Source of the DNA: Novosphingobium sp. ZN18A2
GTDB taxonomy: Bacteria > Pseudomonadota > Alphaproteobacteria > Sphingomonadales > Sphingomonadaceae
DNA length: 64,000 nt
NCBI RefSeq assembly: GCF_036784765.1
Contig: NZ_CP136651.1
Location: 1,674,001 to 1,738,000 of the forward strand
Direction of reading: 5' to 3'
A program made the position numbers and the translations under genes. How positions within the stretch are numbered: the first letter of the stretch is position 1; every line of letters starts with the position of its first letter. Under the pieces are notes generated by a model. The model saw nothing but the letters and a program-made list of their open reading frames with translations, did no database searches and had not been told where the DNA came from. This document shows, in pieces, positions 33,612 to 43,064 of this stretch.

Positions 33612-35898
33612 GGCCGTTGCCCGCGAAGCGACGGAAAGCGGTCGCGCTTCGATAGACATTGCCCCCCAGCCGTTGCCGCGCGCGCTTGCGGAGCTTTCAC
33701 GCCAGGCGGGAATTTCCATCGGAATGTCCGGCGCGCTGCCGAACGTGCGCGGCCGGCGGGTGCGTGGGCGGATGACGGCGGGCTCCGCGCTTGCCCGCCT
33801 GTTGCGCGGCACCGGATTGGTTGCACGCAAGGTCGGTCCGACGGCTTGGCGGATAGAGCGTGCGTGGGCACGACCAGCCACGTCGCATTCGCCTGCACCT
33901 GCACCTTCGGTCGATGGCGCGATCCGTTCCGCGCCCATCGTCGTGAGCGCGACAAAGCGGGACGCGGATCTCCTGTCTCTGCCGCTGGCGGCGTCTGTCG
34001 TCCGAATTCCGGCGGAAACGCAAGGCGATGCCGCAGCCGGTAGCGATTACGTGGCGGCAAACGCCGAAGGCATAGCGCTGACGGGACTGGGGCCGGGCCG
34101 CAACAGGATGTTCCTGCGCGGCGTGGCGGACAGCGCATTCGGCGGGGAAAGCCAGTCGACCGTCGCGGTCATGCTTGACGATGCGCGCGTCACCTATGCA
34201 GCGCCCGACCCCGATCTCAGGCTGGTGGACGTTGCGCGTGTCGAAGTGCTCAAGGGGCCGCAGGGCGCGCTATACGGCACGGGTGCGCTGGGCGGGATAT
34301 ACCGGATCGTGACCAACCGTGCCGATGTGCGCGACTGGTCGGCAACAGGTACGGCCGGAGCGCAATCCGTCGCGTCGGGGAAGCCAGGGTTCACGGGATC
34401 GGGCATGGCAAACCTTGTGCTGGCGCGTGACCGCGCGGCGCTTCGCGTTGTCGGGTATTCGGCATATGAGCCGGGCTGGGTCGATACCGGAGCCCGCAAG
34501 AATGCGAACGCTACACGTGTCGCGGGCGGCCGGGCGGAGCTGGGCATTGTCCCGGCGCAGGGATGGCGCATCGATGCGATGGGCCAGGTGCAAAGGTTGG
34601 AAACCCGCGATAGCGCCTATGTCTATGCGCCCGGCGCGCGGTCTCGCCCCGCACAGGCGGCAGAGCCGCATGACAACGATCTCGATGTGTTTTCGCTGCG
34701 CGTCAAAGGCGGAATCGGCGTGGTCGAAGCGGTTCTTGTTACCAGCGTTGCGCGGCACGAAGTGCAGGATACACTGGATGCGACAATCGGTGCGGACGGA
34801 CTTGGCCTGTCTGATCCGGCGCTGTTCGTCGACACGCGCCACTATCGGGTGTGGAACACGGAACTGCGCGTGAATGGAACCAGTGGGGCACTGCACTGGC
34901 TGGTGGGTGCGGCGCACCTCGAAGCAAGGCAGCATGGCGTCCAGAAGCTGGCCGGCAAGCAGCCGGGCGAAGCCCTGACGATTGCCGATACGTTCCGGAC
35001 CAGCGCCGAAACGGCGCTTTTCGTGGACGCGGGGGCGCCGCTGGCAGGCCGTCTCTCGCTGGATGGCGGGGCAAGGATTTTCCGCGACGTCGTGGAAACG
35101 ACGCGCAGCGAGGCCGGCGGAAGCCAGCAGGCCCGCCGGCGCTTCGGAATAACGCCCACCGTCGCGCTCAGCTTGCGCAACGATGACAGTGCGCTGGCCT
35201 GGCTGCGTTTCGGTACGGCATTCCGCCAGGGCGGGATCGACCACGACGGGACCGGTCAGGTCCGCACCTTTGCAGGCGATGAACTGGCAACCGTCGAAGC
35301 CGGCTGGCGGCGCGACCTTGGGGGTGACGGCCTGCTTGAAATTGGAGCCTATTATACATGGTGGCGTGACGTTCAGTCCGACATGCTTTCTGCAGACGGC
35401 CTGATCGAAACACGCAACGCCGGGCGGGCGCGGATTATCGGCGCCGAAGCCACATTGCGCCGACCCTTGCCCGGCCGATGGACGATTGACCTGGGAGCGG
35501 CGTACCAGGACGCAAGGCTTGTGCGAAACGACCTGGGGTTTGAGCTGGATGACCGCCGCTTGCCCGTCATTCCGGAATTCACCTTGCGCGGCGCGCTGGA
35601 AAAGCAGTTCGCGCTCGGCCGCGCGCAAGCCTGGTTAAAGGCGTTCGTGCGATATTCCGGCCCTGCAAGGTTGAGTTTCGACCCGTTGCTGGACCGTGCA
35701 ATGGGCAACCTACTCGACACTCGCATCGAAGGTGGCGTGACGCTGGGTGACTTCCATCTCTCGGCCGATGTCGACAACCTGTTCGATGCCGGTGGGAACC
35801 GGTTCGCATATGGAAATTCGTTCCGGATCGCGACGATGCGGCAATTTATTCCCCAGCGTCCACGCACGGTCACGATCGCCATAGGCCGGTCGTTCTGA
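33517..35898 (+). CDS. TonB-dependent transducer/receptor with STN signalling domain
   Basis: A 793-aa precursor with a signal peptide (RLAATLAVIASVQLPAEAVA). An STN secretin/TonB short domain spans about 45-115 (IDIAPQPLPRALAELSRQAGISIGMS), then a TonB-box region (PIVVSATKRDADLL), the plug (DVARVEVLKGPQGALYGTGALGGIYR near 240) and a beta barrel ending in TVTIAIGRSF. The STN domain makes it a signalling receptor that works with the FecR and FecI proteins just upstream. ATG 33517 gives a proper signal peptide but lies 95 bases inside fecR; a TTG at 33565 would shorten the overlap. Ligand unknown: iron chelate or carbohydrate. Confidence 0.88.
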   Translation: MERRLSGTFRSSWGCRLAATLAVIASVQLPAEAVAREATESGRASIDIAPQPLPRALAELSRQAGISIGMSGALPNVRGRRVRGRMTAGSALARLLRGTGLVARKVGPTAWRIERAWARPATSHSPAPAPSVDGAIRSAPIVVSATKRDADLLSLPLAASVVRIPAETQGDAAAGSDYVAANAEGIALTGLGPGRNRMFLRGVADSAFGGESQSTVAVMLDDARVTYAAPDPDLRLVDVARVEVLKGPQGALYGTGALGGIYRIVTNRADVRDWSATGTAGAQSVASGKPGFTGSGMANLVLARDRAALRVVGYSAYEPGWVDTGARKNANATRVAGGRAELGIVPAQGWRIDAMGQVQRLETRDSAYVYAPGARSRPAQAAEPHDNDLDVFSLRVKGGIGVVEAVLVTSVARHEVQDTLDATIGADGLGLSDPALFVDTRHYRVWNTELRVNGTSGALHWLVGAAHLEARQHGVQKLAGKQPGEALTIADTFRTSAETALFVDAGAPLAGRLSLDGGARIFRDVVETTRSEAGGSQQARRRFGITPTVALSLRNDDSALAWLRFGTAFRQGGIDHDGTGQVRTFAGDELATVEAGWRRDLGGDGLLEIGAYYTWWRDVQSDMLSADGLIETRNAGRARIIGAEATLRRPLPGRWTIDLGAAYQDARLVRNDLGFELDDRRLPVIPEFTLRGALEKQFALGRAQAWLKAFVRYSGPARLSFDPLLDRAMGNLLDTRIEGGVTLGDFHLSADVDNLFDAGGNRFAYGNSFRIATMRQFIPQRPRTVTIAIGRSF

Positions 35899-36056
35899 AA
35901 AAATTCCGGCGTGCCGGGATGCGGATGAACGGCACACGCGGCGTCTTGTCGATGATGCCATCTTGAGGAGTCGCATGCGCACCAGGTTATTGCAATCGCG
36001 CGGAATACAAAACCGGCCGGTTCGTGCAATGCGCGCCGCGGTGCGGGAAGACTGAC

Positions 36057-37019
36057 ATGCTGCTTCCAGCCGCCGTCCTGGCCGTCCAGTCTCCCGCAGT
36101 GGCGCAGTCGCTGCCCGATGCGTTGATTGCGGCCGCGCCGGTTTACGCGCCCGCAACGACGATCGACCTTGGCGGCGAAAGCGGCACTCCGGCCCCCGGA
36201 CAGGCGAACGCGACACTGGGCGATGCGGGAGAGGATGCGGGCAGCAACGATGCGGGGGCCGCGCCGATAACCGTCGTGGCGCACGAACCCGCGCCGCCCG
36301 GCGATCCGCTTATGCAAGCGAACGAGGAATCCTACCATACCGTCCAAGCGGTTGACGATGCGGTGGTGAAGCCTGCGGCCATTGCCTACAAACACGTCGT
36401 GCCCCACGTGGTCCGCGATGGTTTGCACAACGTGCTGCAGAACCTGCATGAGCCGGTGGTTTTCCTGAACTTCCTGTTGCAGGGCAAACCGGGCAAGGCG
36501 GTGGAGACGCTCGGACGGTTTGCGATCAACACCACAATCGGCGTGGCCGGCCTTGTCGATGTTGCAAAGCGCAAGCCGTTTCACCTGCGCTATCGGCCCA
36601 ACGGCTTCGCGGACACCCTGGGTTTCTATGGCGTCGGTCCGGGGCCATACCTCTATCTGCCGTTGCTCGGTTCTACGACGGTTCGCGACCTTGCGGGTCT
36701 GATGGCGGACAAGATGATCTTGCCGTTGTCCGCGGGCGGCACGTTCCGCAACCCCACCTATGCGGTGTCGACAGGCGTGGTGAAGTCGCTTGACGAACGG
36801 GTGCGACTGGATGCGAAATTTAAGTGCATACGCGCGACCGACCATCCCTATGCGACGGAGCGCGCGCTCTATCTTGCTCAGCGAAAGGCTGAAATCGATG
36901 CGTTGAAACACCCCTCGCACCGAAAGCGCGGGCGGACCGGCGCCGGTGCCGATACTGACGGCGGGACGTTGGTTTCATCGTTCGTGCCGGGTGGCGATTG
37001 CGCATCAGCGGGCGATTGA
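36057..37019 (+). CDS. mlaA: MlaA/VacJ-family outer-membrane lipid-asymmetry protein without a visible lipobox
   Basis: A 320-aa protein. The MlaA domain covers about residues 90-275, with NLHEPVVFLNFLLQGK, RFAINTTIGVAGLVDVA and the highly typical ADTLGFYGVGPGPYLYLPLLGSTTVRD. MlaA removes misplaced phospholipids from the outer leaflet and hands them to MlaC. The N-terminus MLLPAAVLAVQSPAVAQS is a signal peptide but has no Cys at the cleavage site, and a low-complexity region of about 60 residues precedes the domain. No mlaBCDEF genes are nearby. Confidence 0.88.
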   Translation: MLLPAAVLAVQSPAVAQSLPDALIAAAPVYAPATTIDLGGESGTPAPGQANATLGDAGEDAGSNDAGAAPITVVAHEPAPPGDPLMQANEESYHTVQAVDDAVVKPAAIAYKHVVPHVVRDGLHNVLQNLHEPVVFLNFLLQGKPGKAVETLGRFAINTTIGVAGLVDVAKRKPFHLRYRPNGFADTLGFYGVGPGPYLYLPLLGSTTVRDLAGLMADKMILPLSAGGTFRNPTYAVSTGVVKSLDERVRLDAKFKCIRATDHPYATERALYLAQRKAEIDALKHPSHRKRGRTGAGADTDGGTLVSSFVPGGDCASAGD

Positions 37020-37090
37020 AGGCAACCCGGATTGCCGCGGTGACGGTTTTTGAAGTGGCATTGCCGCGCGCGGCTTGGCATTGAGTGGCC

Positions 37091-38050
37091 ATGACAGTTG
37101 CAGAACTTCGCGAAGGAATGGTCGCCATACCCGGCGGTACGTTCACGATGGGATCGGAAGCGTTCTACCCTGAGGAAGCGCCGCTGCGGCGCGTGAAGGT
37201 GGACCCGTTTCTGATCGACGAGACGCCGGTTACCAACCGCCAGTTCGCGCGCTTCGTGGAGGCGACGGGTTACGTCACCTTTGCCGAGATCCCGCCCGAT
37301 CCGAAGGATTATCCCGGCATGCTGCCCGGCATGGACAAGGCCGGATCGCTGGTTTTCCGAAAGACGCGCGGACCGGTGGACATGGGCAATCCGGGCAACT
37401 GGTGGCATTTTGAGTTCGGCGCTGACTGGCGGCACCCGCTGGGGCCGGATTCATCGCTCGACGAACTGGACCTGTGGGATCATCCGGTGGTCCACGTCGC
37501 GTGGACCGATGCCGATGCCTACGCCAAGTGGGCGGGCAAGGCCCTGCCGACAGAGGCCGAATACGAATATGCGGCGCGCGGCGGGCTGGAAGGCAGGGAA
37601 TATGCCTGGGGAGATGAGCTTGCGCCCGGCGGAGAGATGATGGCGAACTATTGGCAGGGCCTGTTCCCCTTCGCCAACCAGTGCCTTGACGGGTGGGAAC
37701 GCACTTCTCCGGTCAAGAGCTTCGCGCCCAATGGCTATGGGCTTTACGACATGATCGCCAACACATGGGAATGGACCGCCGACTGGTGGAGCGATCACGG
37801 CGCCAATACCGATCCGGCGAAGAAGTCGGGCGGTGCGTGCTGCACGGTTTCCAACCCGCGTGGCGGCCAGTTGAAGGACAGCTACGATGCGCGCCAGCCC
37901 GGCGTGCATATCGGGCGCAAGGTGCTGAAGGGCGGATCGCACTTGTGCGCCGAGAACTATTGCCAGCGCTATCGTCCCGCCGCGCGCCACCCCGAAATGA
38001 TCGATACGTCCACCACGCACATCGGCTTTCGCTGCGCGGTGCGGGGTTGA
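37091..38050 (+). CDS. Formylglycine-generating enzyme (SUMF1-type) with both catalytic cysteines
   Basis: A 319-aa FGE-sulfatase-domain protein. MVAIPGGTFTMGS opens the domain; NWWHFEFGADWRHPLGPDS, WAGKALPTEAEYEYAARGG and NTWEWTADWW follow the human SUMF1 order. The copper-binding pair is intact as Cys286 and Cys291 in GGSHLCAENYCQRYRPAARH, which separates true FGE from EgtB/PvdO-like relatives. It oxidises an active-site Cys or Ser of type I sulfatases to formylglycine. There is no export signal, so it should act in the cytoplasm. No sulfatase gene lies in this window. An in-frame GTG at 37085 is an alternative start. Confidence 0.92.
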   Translation: MTVAELREGMVAIPGGTFTMGSEAFYPEEAPLRRVKVDPFLIDETPVTNRQFARFVEATGYVTFAEIPPDPKDYPGMLPGMDKAGSLVFRKTRGPVDMGNPGNWWHFEFGADWRHPLGPDSSLDELDLWDHPVVHVAWTDADAYAKWAGKALPTEAEYEYAARGGLEGREYAWGDELAPGGEMMANYWQGLFPFANQCLDGWERTSPVKSFAPNGYGLYDMIANTWEWTADWWSDHGANTDPAKKSGGACCTVSNPRGGQLKDSYDARQPGVHIGRKVLKGGSHLCAENYCQRYRPAARHPEMIDTSTTHIGFRCAVRG

Positions 38051-38248
38051 CGTCTCGACCGCCTGTTCTCTCAATTGCTTGTTCACGCGAAGATTTTTGC
38101 GCGTGCGATTGCGCAGTGCAGCAACACGTCTTAACCAACATCATATCGAACCGGTCGTGCCGCGTCTGGTTACCGGGTGAACTGCGCCGCAGCGGGCCGT
38201 GAACAGTGCCCGGAACAGGGCTGAAAAACAGGGAAGGTCGCAATCAAG

Positions 38249-40237
38249 ATGCCATTTTCGCTTACCCCTTCGCGCGCGGGTCTTGCGCGGATCGCGCTTG
38301 CATCCGCCTGTGTGCTTGGTGCGCGCCCGGCCCTGGCGCAGTACGATCCCCAGTCGGCCTTCGCTCCGTTCGACATGCACCAGGCGGTGAACGTCTATCG
38401 TTCCTCCAACGGACTGCCGGGGCCGGATTACTGGCAAAACCGCGCGAATTACCAGATTCACGCCACGCTCGATCCGGATGCGAAGGCGCCTTCGCTGACG
38501 GGTGAAGAGGTTATCACCTATACCAACAACAGCCCGGACCAGTTGGCCAACCTGTGGCTGCAACTGGACCAGAACCTTTACAGGAAGGACAGCCGGGGAA
38601 CTTTTGCAGGTGGCTGGCCGCGCCCTGCATCCACCGACGGTTTCGTCCTCGACAAGGTCGAGATCGAACATGGCGGCAAGTTCGTGTCCGCGCCGTTCCT
38701 TGTCAGCGATACGCGCCTGCGCGTGACCTTGCCGGAAGAGCTTGCCGGGCATGGCGCGAAAACGCGGCTGCGCATTTCCTGGCATTTCGCCATTCCCGGT
38801 GAATGGGGAGGGCGCATGGCCTGGGGCAAGGCCAAGGACGGCCCGATCTACGATCTGGCCCAGTGGTATCCGCGCATGGCGGTTTACGACGACGTGCGCG
38901 GCTGGGATACGCTGCCCTACCTCGCGCAGGAGTTCTACCTCGAATACGGGGACTTCGATTATTACGTGACCGTGCCGAGTGACATGCTCGTCGCCGGATC
39001 GGGCGAACTGGTGAACCCGCAGGACGTGCTCACCGCGCGGCAGCAATCGCGGCTCGCCAAGGCGCGTACCAGCGATGCGACCGTGATGATCCGCGCGCCG
39101 GGCGAGATTGGCGACCCCGCCACGCGCCCGCGGCACGACGGAACGCTTACGTGGCACTTCCACATGGACGATACGCGCGACGTGGCGTTCAGCGCCTCGA
39201 AGACGTTTGCGTGGGACGCGGCGCGCATCAACCTGCCCGGCGGCAAGGCCTCGCTGGCGATGTCGTTCTATCCGGCGGAAAGTGCGGGGAAGGGCGCGTG
39301 GGGTCGCTCGACCGAATACCTGAAGGACTCGCTGGAGAACTATTCGAAGCGCTGGTATCCCTATCCCTGGCCCGCCGCGATCAACGTTGCCGGCCCGGCC
39401 AGCGGCATGGAATATCCGGGCATCCTGTTCGACGGGATCAAGGACAAGGGCAAGGGCCTGTTCTGGATCACCGCGCACGAAATCGGCCACAGCTATTTCC
39501 CGATGATCGTGGGCTTTGACGAGCGTCGCAATGCGTGGATGGACGAAGGCTTCAACACCTTCATCGACGTTTATGAATCGGACGATTTCAACCACGGCGA
39601 ATATGCGCCCAAGCGCGATCCGGAATATGCGCCGGGCGGCGGTAATCCGGTGGACGAGATCCTGCCGGTAATGGAAGATCCAAAGGCACCGGCGATCCTG
39701 ACGCGCGCCGATTCCATAACCGAAAAGTATCGCCACCCCGTCACCTATTTCAAATCGGCGCTGGGGCTGGTCCTGCTGCGCGAACAGATCCTGGGACCGG
39801 ACCGGTTCGATCCCGCGTTCCGCCGCTTCATCGCCAAATGGGCTTACAAGCATCCGCAGCCCGCCGATTTCTTCCGTGCGATGGAAAGCGGGGCGGGCGA
39901 AGACCTCAGCTGGTGGTGGCGGGGCTGGTATGCGCACAACTGGACGCTGGACCTTGGGGTGGATTCAATCGCCCCGGTTGACGGAGACGCGGCCAAGGGC
40001 ACGAAGATCGTCGTGGGAAGCCATGACAAGCTGGTTATGCCCGCCACGCTGCGCGTCGACTTTGCTGACGGCACGCACAGCGATTATCGCCTGCCGGTCG
40101 AAAGCTGGATCAAGAACGTGACGACAAGCGTCATGGTCGCCCCGGGCAAGACGGTGACCGCCGCAACGGTCGATCCTGATCATAAGCTTCCCGACAAGGA
40201 CCGCGCGAACAACACCCTGAAAGCGGCCGGAGCCTGA
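38249..40237 (+). CDS. M1-family zinc metallopeptidase, exported
   Basis: A 662-aa precursor with a signal peptide (LARIALASACVLGARPALAQ). The N-terminal beta domain (near 60-240) precedes the catalytic domain with HEIGHSYFP near residue 410 and the third zinc ligand Glu in WMDEGFNTF about 20 residues later. A further beta domain closes the protein. It is an aminopeptidase-type enzyme of the M1 clan, placed in the periplasm by its signal. It ends just before a long hairpin that could terminate transcription. Confidence 0.93.
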   Translation: MPFSLTPSRAGLARIALASACVLGARPALAQYDPQSAFAPFDMHQAVNVYRSSNGLPGPDYWQNRANYQIHATLDPDAKAPSLTGEEVITYTNNSPDQLANLWLQLDQNLYRKDSRGTFAGGWPRPASTDGFVLDKVEIEHGGKFVSAPFLVSDTRLRVTLPEELAGHGAKTRLRISWHFAIPGEWGGRMAWGKAKDGPIYDLAQWYPRMAVYDDVRGWDTLPYLAQEFYLEYGDFDYYVTVPSDMLVAGSGELVNPQDVLTARQQSRLAKARTSDATVMIRAPGEIGDPATRPRHDGTLTWHFHMDDTRDVAFSASKTFAWDAARINLPGGKASLAMSFYPAESAGKGAWGRSTEYLKDSLENYSKRWYPYPWPAAINVAGPASGMEYPGILFDGIKDKGKGLFWITAHEIGHSYFPMIVGFDERRNAWMDEGFNTFIDVYESDDFNHGEYAPKRDPEYAPGGGNPVDEILPVMEDPKAPAILTRADSITEKYRHPVTYFKSALGLVLLREQILGPDRFDPAFRRFIAKWAYKHPQPADFFRAMESGAGEDLSWWWRGWYAHNWTLDLGVDSIAPVDGDAAKGTKIVVGSHDKLVMPATLRVDFADGTHSDYRLPVESWIKNVTTSVMVAPGKTVTAATVDPDHKLPDKDRANNTLKAAGA

Positions 40238-40242
40238 AATTC

Positions 40243-40290
40243 CCTGCCGGGCTGCCCGCGGTGAAACCTTCACCGGGGCAACCCGGCAGG
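40243..40290. terminator. Long hairpin after the M1 peptidase gene
   Basis: CCTGCCGGG (40243-40251) pairs with CCCGGCAGG (40282-40290), and an inner GGTGAA-ACC-TTCACC (40260-40274) closes the structure. It starts six bases after the stop codon. It lacks a T-run but is very stable. Confidence 0.6.
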
Positions 40291-40345
40291 CCGGTTCGGC
40301 CGCCCGGCAGGCGCATGCGTCTGCAAGACGGTTGCAGATCATTAG

Positions 40346-40357
40346 TTAGCACGCTAA
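40346..40357. promoter_or_regulatory. TTAGC-AC-GCTAA palindrome, MarR operator candidate
   Basis: A perfect 5-base inverted repeat lies nine bases upstream of the MarR start codon in an AT-rich patch. A MarR protein bound here would block its own efflux operon. Confidence 0.5.
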
Positions 40358-40366
40358 ATATAGCGC

Positions 40367-40816
40367 ATGGACTCGCGCCGACAGATTGAACGCTCGCTCA
40401 CTATGCGCATGGCGCCCGTTGCGCGCGCGTGGCGCCAACTGGCGGACAGGGCGCTGGCATCGCTGGGCGTTTCGGAATCGGCGGCGCGGGCAATCGCTTA
40501 TCTTGACCGCCTTGGCCCCGACACGCGGCAGGGCGACCTGGCGCGCGCTATCGGCATCGCCGAACCGTCTCTGGTCCGCACGCTCCAGCAAATTGAACGG
40601 GCCGGGTTGATCGTCCGTGTGGCGGACGATGATGACCGCCGCGCCAATCGCCTGCGTCTTACCGCGCAGGGTGCCGACCTGGCAGGCCGCATAGACGAAT
40701 GCCTGGCAGCCGAACGGGCGCGGTTGCTTGCCGGTTTCGACGACAGCGAACTGCGCCTCGCGGTTCGCCTGCTTGAAACGATGGCCAGCCGTATCTCGGA
40801 AGGGCTCGGCCGGTGA
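40367..40816 (+). CDS. MarR-family regulator of the efflux operon
   Basis: A 149-aa winged-helix protein: TRQGDLARAIGIAEPSLVRTLQQIERAGLIVRVADDDDRRANRLRLTAQG is the MarR recognition helix and wing, in the SlyA-like style (split here only by description). It presumably senses a weak organic acid or phenolic compound and represses the downstream pump genes. Its stop overlaps the GTG start of the FUSC gene (GTGA), so regulator and pump are one operon. Confidence 0.9.
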   Translation: MDSRRQIERSLTMRMAPVARAWRQLADRALASLGVSESAARAIAYLDRLGPDTRQGDLARAIGIAEPSLVRTLQQIERAGLIVRVADDDDRRANRLRLTAQGADLAGRIDECLAAERARLLAGFDDSELRLAVRLLETMASRISEGLGR

Positions 40817-42852
40817 TTGGCCGCCATTTCGGCATCGATGCGGCGCTGTTTTCGCTCAAGGCCTATGCGGCGGCGATGCTGGCGCTCTACATCGCGTTCT
40901 CGATCGGCCTGCAGCGGCCTTACTGGGCGTTTCTAACCGCCTATATCGTGGCCCAGCCGCTGGCGGGGGCAGTGCTTTCCAAGGCGATGTTCCGCGTGAT
41001 CGGGACATTCGTTGGCGCCATCGCGGCGGTGGCCATGGTGCCCGTGCTGGTGAACAGCCCCGAACTGCTGAGCCTTGCAATCGGCCTGTGGCTGGGGCTT
41101 TGCGTGTTCGTATCGCTGCTCGACCGCACGCCAAGGGCCTATATGTTCGTCCTTGCCGGTTACAGCGCCGTCCTTATCGCCATTCCAAGCCTGGACACGC
41201 CGGACGCGATTTTCACGGTGGCAAGCCTTCGCGTTCAGGAAATCACGCTGGGCATCGTGTGTGGAACGCTTGTCCACGGCGTGATCTTCCCCGGCTCGGT
41301 TTCGGAATTCCTGCTGGGCCGCGTGGCGGTGATCCTGGAAGATGCAGAGCGATGGTCGCGCGATTCGCTTGCGCTCGATCCGGACGATGCCTTGGAGGAT
41401 GAACGTCGGCGCCTGGCGCTCGACATTACAGAGTTGCACCAGCTTTCCATCCACTTGCCGTTCGACATCAGCCGCCTTGCACCGCGCGTGCGCACGGTTC
41501 GCGCGTTGCAGGACCAACTGTCCTTGCTGATGCCGCTTGGCGCGGCGGTTTCGGATCGCATCGTAACCTTGCGGCAGGAAGGCGGCGTTCCGCCAGCCGT
41601 GCAGACCCTGCTGGCCGACGTGCAGGGCTGGCTGGCTGCATCGGGCGGCGACGATTGGCGCTCCGGCGCTGCCGCCTTGCTCGATCGTTGCGCGGCACTG
41701 GAACCGAGGGTCGATGCGCAAAGCAACTGGCACGACCTGATCGTGCTCAGCCTTGTCGCCCGGTTGGGAACGCTGGTCGCCGCGCATCGCGACTGCCGCG
41801 ACCTTGCGGTCCAACTCGGCACGATGAATCGCAGGCCTGTTACGCCCCGCGTTGCCGAATTGCTTGCCGGTCGCGCGGATCGCGAACTTCACCGCGATTA
41901 TGCAGGTGCGTTTCGCGGCGCGCTGGGTGCGTTCCTGACTATGGTTCTGGGGTCAGCGTTGTGGATCTGGAGCGGGTGGAACGATGGAGCAACGGCGGTG
42001 ATGCTGGCTGGCGTGTTCCTTGCGCTGTTTGCCGCTGCCGACAATCCTCTCGTTCCGCTGAAGGCATTCTTCCTGGGTACGCTCTTCGCGACAACGCTGG
42101 GTGCGATCTATGGTTATGCGATCATGCCGCGGCTTGACGGGTTCGTTCAGCTTGCGGCGGTGCTGGCTCCTCCGCTTCTGGCGCTCGGCGCGATGATGTA
42201 TTCGCCGCGCTGGACCTCGCTTGCCATGCCGGTCCTCCTGGGCCTGGGCAGTCCCTTGCTCCTTGCCGACCACTATACCAGCGCATTCGCCGCATTTGCC
42301 AACGGTGCGATTGCGGAACTGGTGGGACTGGCGTTTGCCATCGTCATGGCGCGCCTGCTCCAGTCGGCCGGCGTGGAAGGGGCAATCGTCCGGACCGTGC
42401 GCGCCGGGTGGACCGATATTGCCGAACGCAGCAACCTGAACATCCAGCCCGATGTGCGCGCATGGATGGCGCGCATGCTGGACCGCATTGCCCTGCTGGC
42501 ACCACGGCTCGCGCTTACCGGACGCGCGCCCGGTGCGCCGCTTTACGATGCCCTGCGCGATTTACGCACCGGCGTGGCCATCGGTGAGCTGCGCCAGTTG
42601 CGCTATGATCTTCCGGCAAGCGAAACGGCGCCGCTGACCGAGGTTCTGCGCGGGGTGGGCGGGTATTACCGGTCGCTCGACCCGCGTCACCCCGGCCCGG
42701 CCGATCCGGGCTTGCTGGAAGAGATCGACGGCGCGCTGCACACCTTTTCGGATCATGCCGCGCAGCGAGATCGCCGTTCGGCCGCGCTCGCTCTTGTCAG
42801 CTTGCGCCGGAATCTTTTCCCTGAGGCCAGCGCGCCGGAGGTAGCGGCATGA
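40813..42852 (+). CDS. FUSC-family inner-membrane efflux protein (AaeB-like)
   Basis: A 679-aa protein with two clusters of membrane helices: residues 12-165 (LYIAFSIGLQRPYWAFLTAYIV onwards) and about 370-510. Soluble segments separate and follow them. This is the fusaric-acid-resistance/AaeB architecture. With the DUF1656 and HlyD proteins encoded directly after it, it should form a pump for aromatic carboxylic acids such as p-hydroxybenzoate or fusaric acid. The GTG start is coupled to the MarR stop, and the stop to the DUF1656 start. Confidence 0.92.
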   Translation: MIGRHFGIDAALFSLKAYAAAMLALYIAFSIGLQRPYWAFLTAYIVAQPLAGAVLSKAMFRVIGTFVGAIAAVAMVPVLVNSPELLSLAIGLWLGLCVFVSLLDRTPRAYMFVLAGYSAVLIAIPSLDTPDAIFTVASLRVQEITLGIVCGTLVHGVIFPGSVSEFLLGRVAVILEDAERWSRDSLALDPDDALEDERRRLALDITELHQLSIHLPFDISRLAPRVRTVRALQDQLSLLMPLGAAVSDRIVTLRQEGGVPPAVQTLLADVQGWLAASGGDDWRSGAAALLDRCAALEPRVDAQSNWHDLIVLSLVARLGTLVAAHRDCRDLAVQLGTMNRRPVTPRVAELLAGRADRELHRDYAGAFRGALGAFLTMVLGSALWIWSGWNDGATAVMLAGVFLALFAAADNPLVPLKAFFLGTLFATTLGAIYGYAIMPRLDGFVQLAAVLAPPLLALGAMMYSPRWTSLAMPVLLGLGSPLLLADHYTSAFAAFANGAIAELVGLAFAIVMARLLQSAGVEGAIVRTVRAGWTDIAERSNLNIQPDVRAWMARMLDRIALLAPRLALTGRAPGAPLYDALRDLRTGVAIGELRQLRYDLPASETAPLTEVLRGVGGYYRSLDPRHPGPADPGLLEEIDGALHTFSDHAAQRDRRSAALALVSLRRNLFPEASAPEVAA

Positions 42853-43064
42853 ACGGCGAAGTGGCTTTCCATGGCATCTATGTCCCCACGCTTCTTGTGT
42901 TCGCCGTGCTGGCGGCGGTCGTCACGATGGGGCTTGTGCGCATCTTCAACCTGTTGGGGCTCTATCGCTTCGTCGCTTATCGCGCGCTTGTCGATCTGTG
43001 CCTTTTCATCCTCGTGCTCGGGCTGATTTCCTGGGCCTCCCCGTATTTCGGCATTCACCAATGA
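42849..43064 (+). CDS. DUF1656 small membrane protein (AaeX-like)
   Basis: A 71-aa protein with two membrane helices (VPTLLVFAVLAAVVTMGLVRIF and LVDLCLFILVLGLISWASPYF). The same small protein, AaeX in E. coli, sits between pump and adaptor genes in AaeAB-type operons. It overlaps both neighbours by four bases. A scaffold or assembly role is assumed, not shown. Confidence 0.9.
   Translation: MNGEVAFHGIYVPTLLVFAVLAAVVTMGLVRIFNLLGLYRFVAYRALVDLCLFILVLGLISWASPYFGIHQ

Noticed and set aside
32226..33938. 570-aa open frame on the minus strand
   Set aside because: Opposite the sigma factor/FecR/receptor genes, composition Arg/Ser/Ala only; a shadow.
38141..39937. 598-aa open frame on the minus strand
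   Set aside because: Antisense to the M1 peptidase, which has an intact zinc site and signal peptide.
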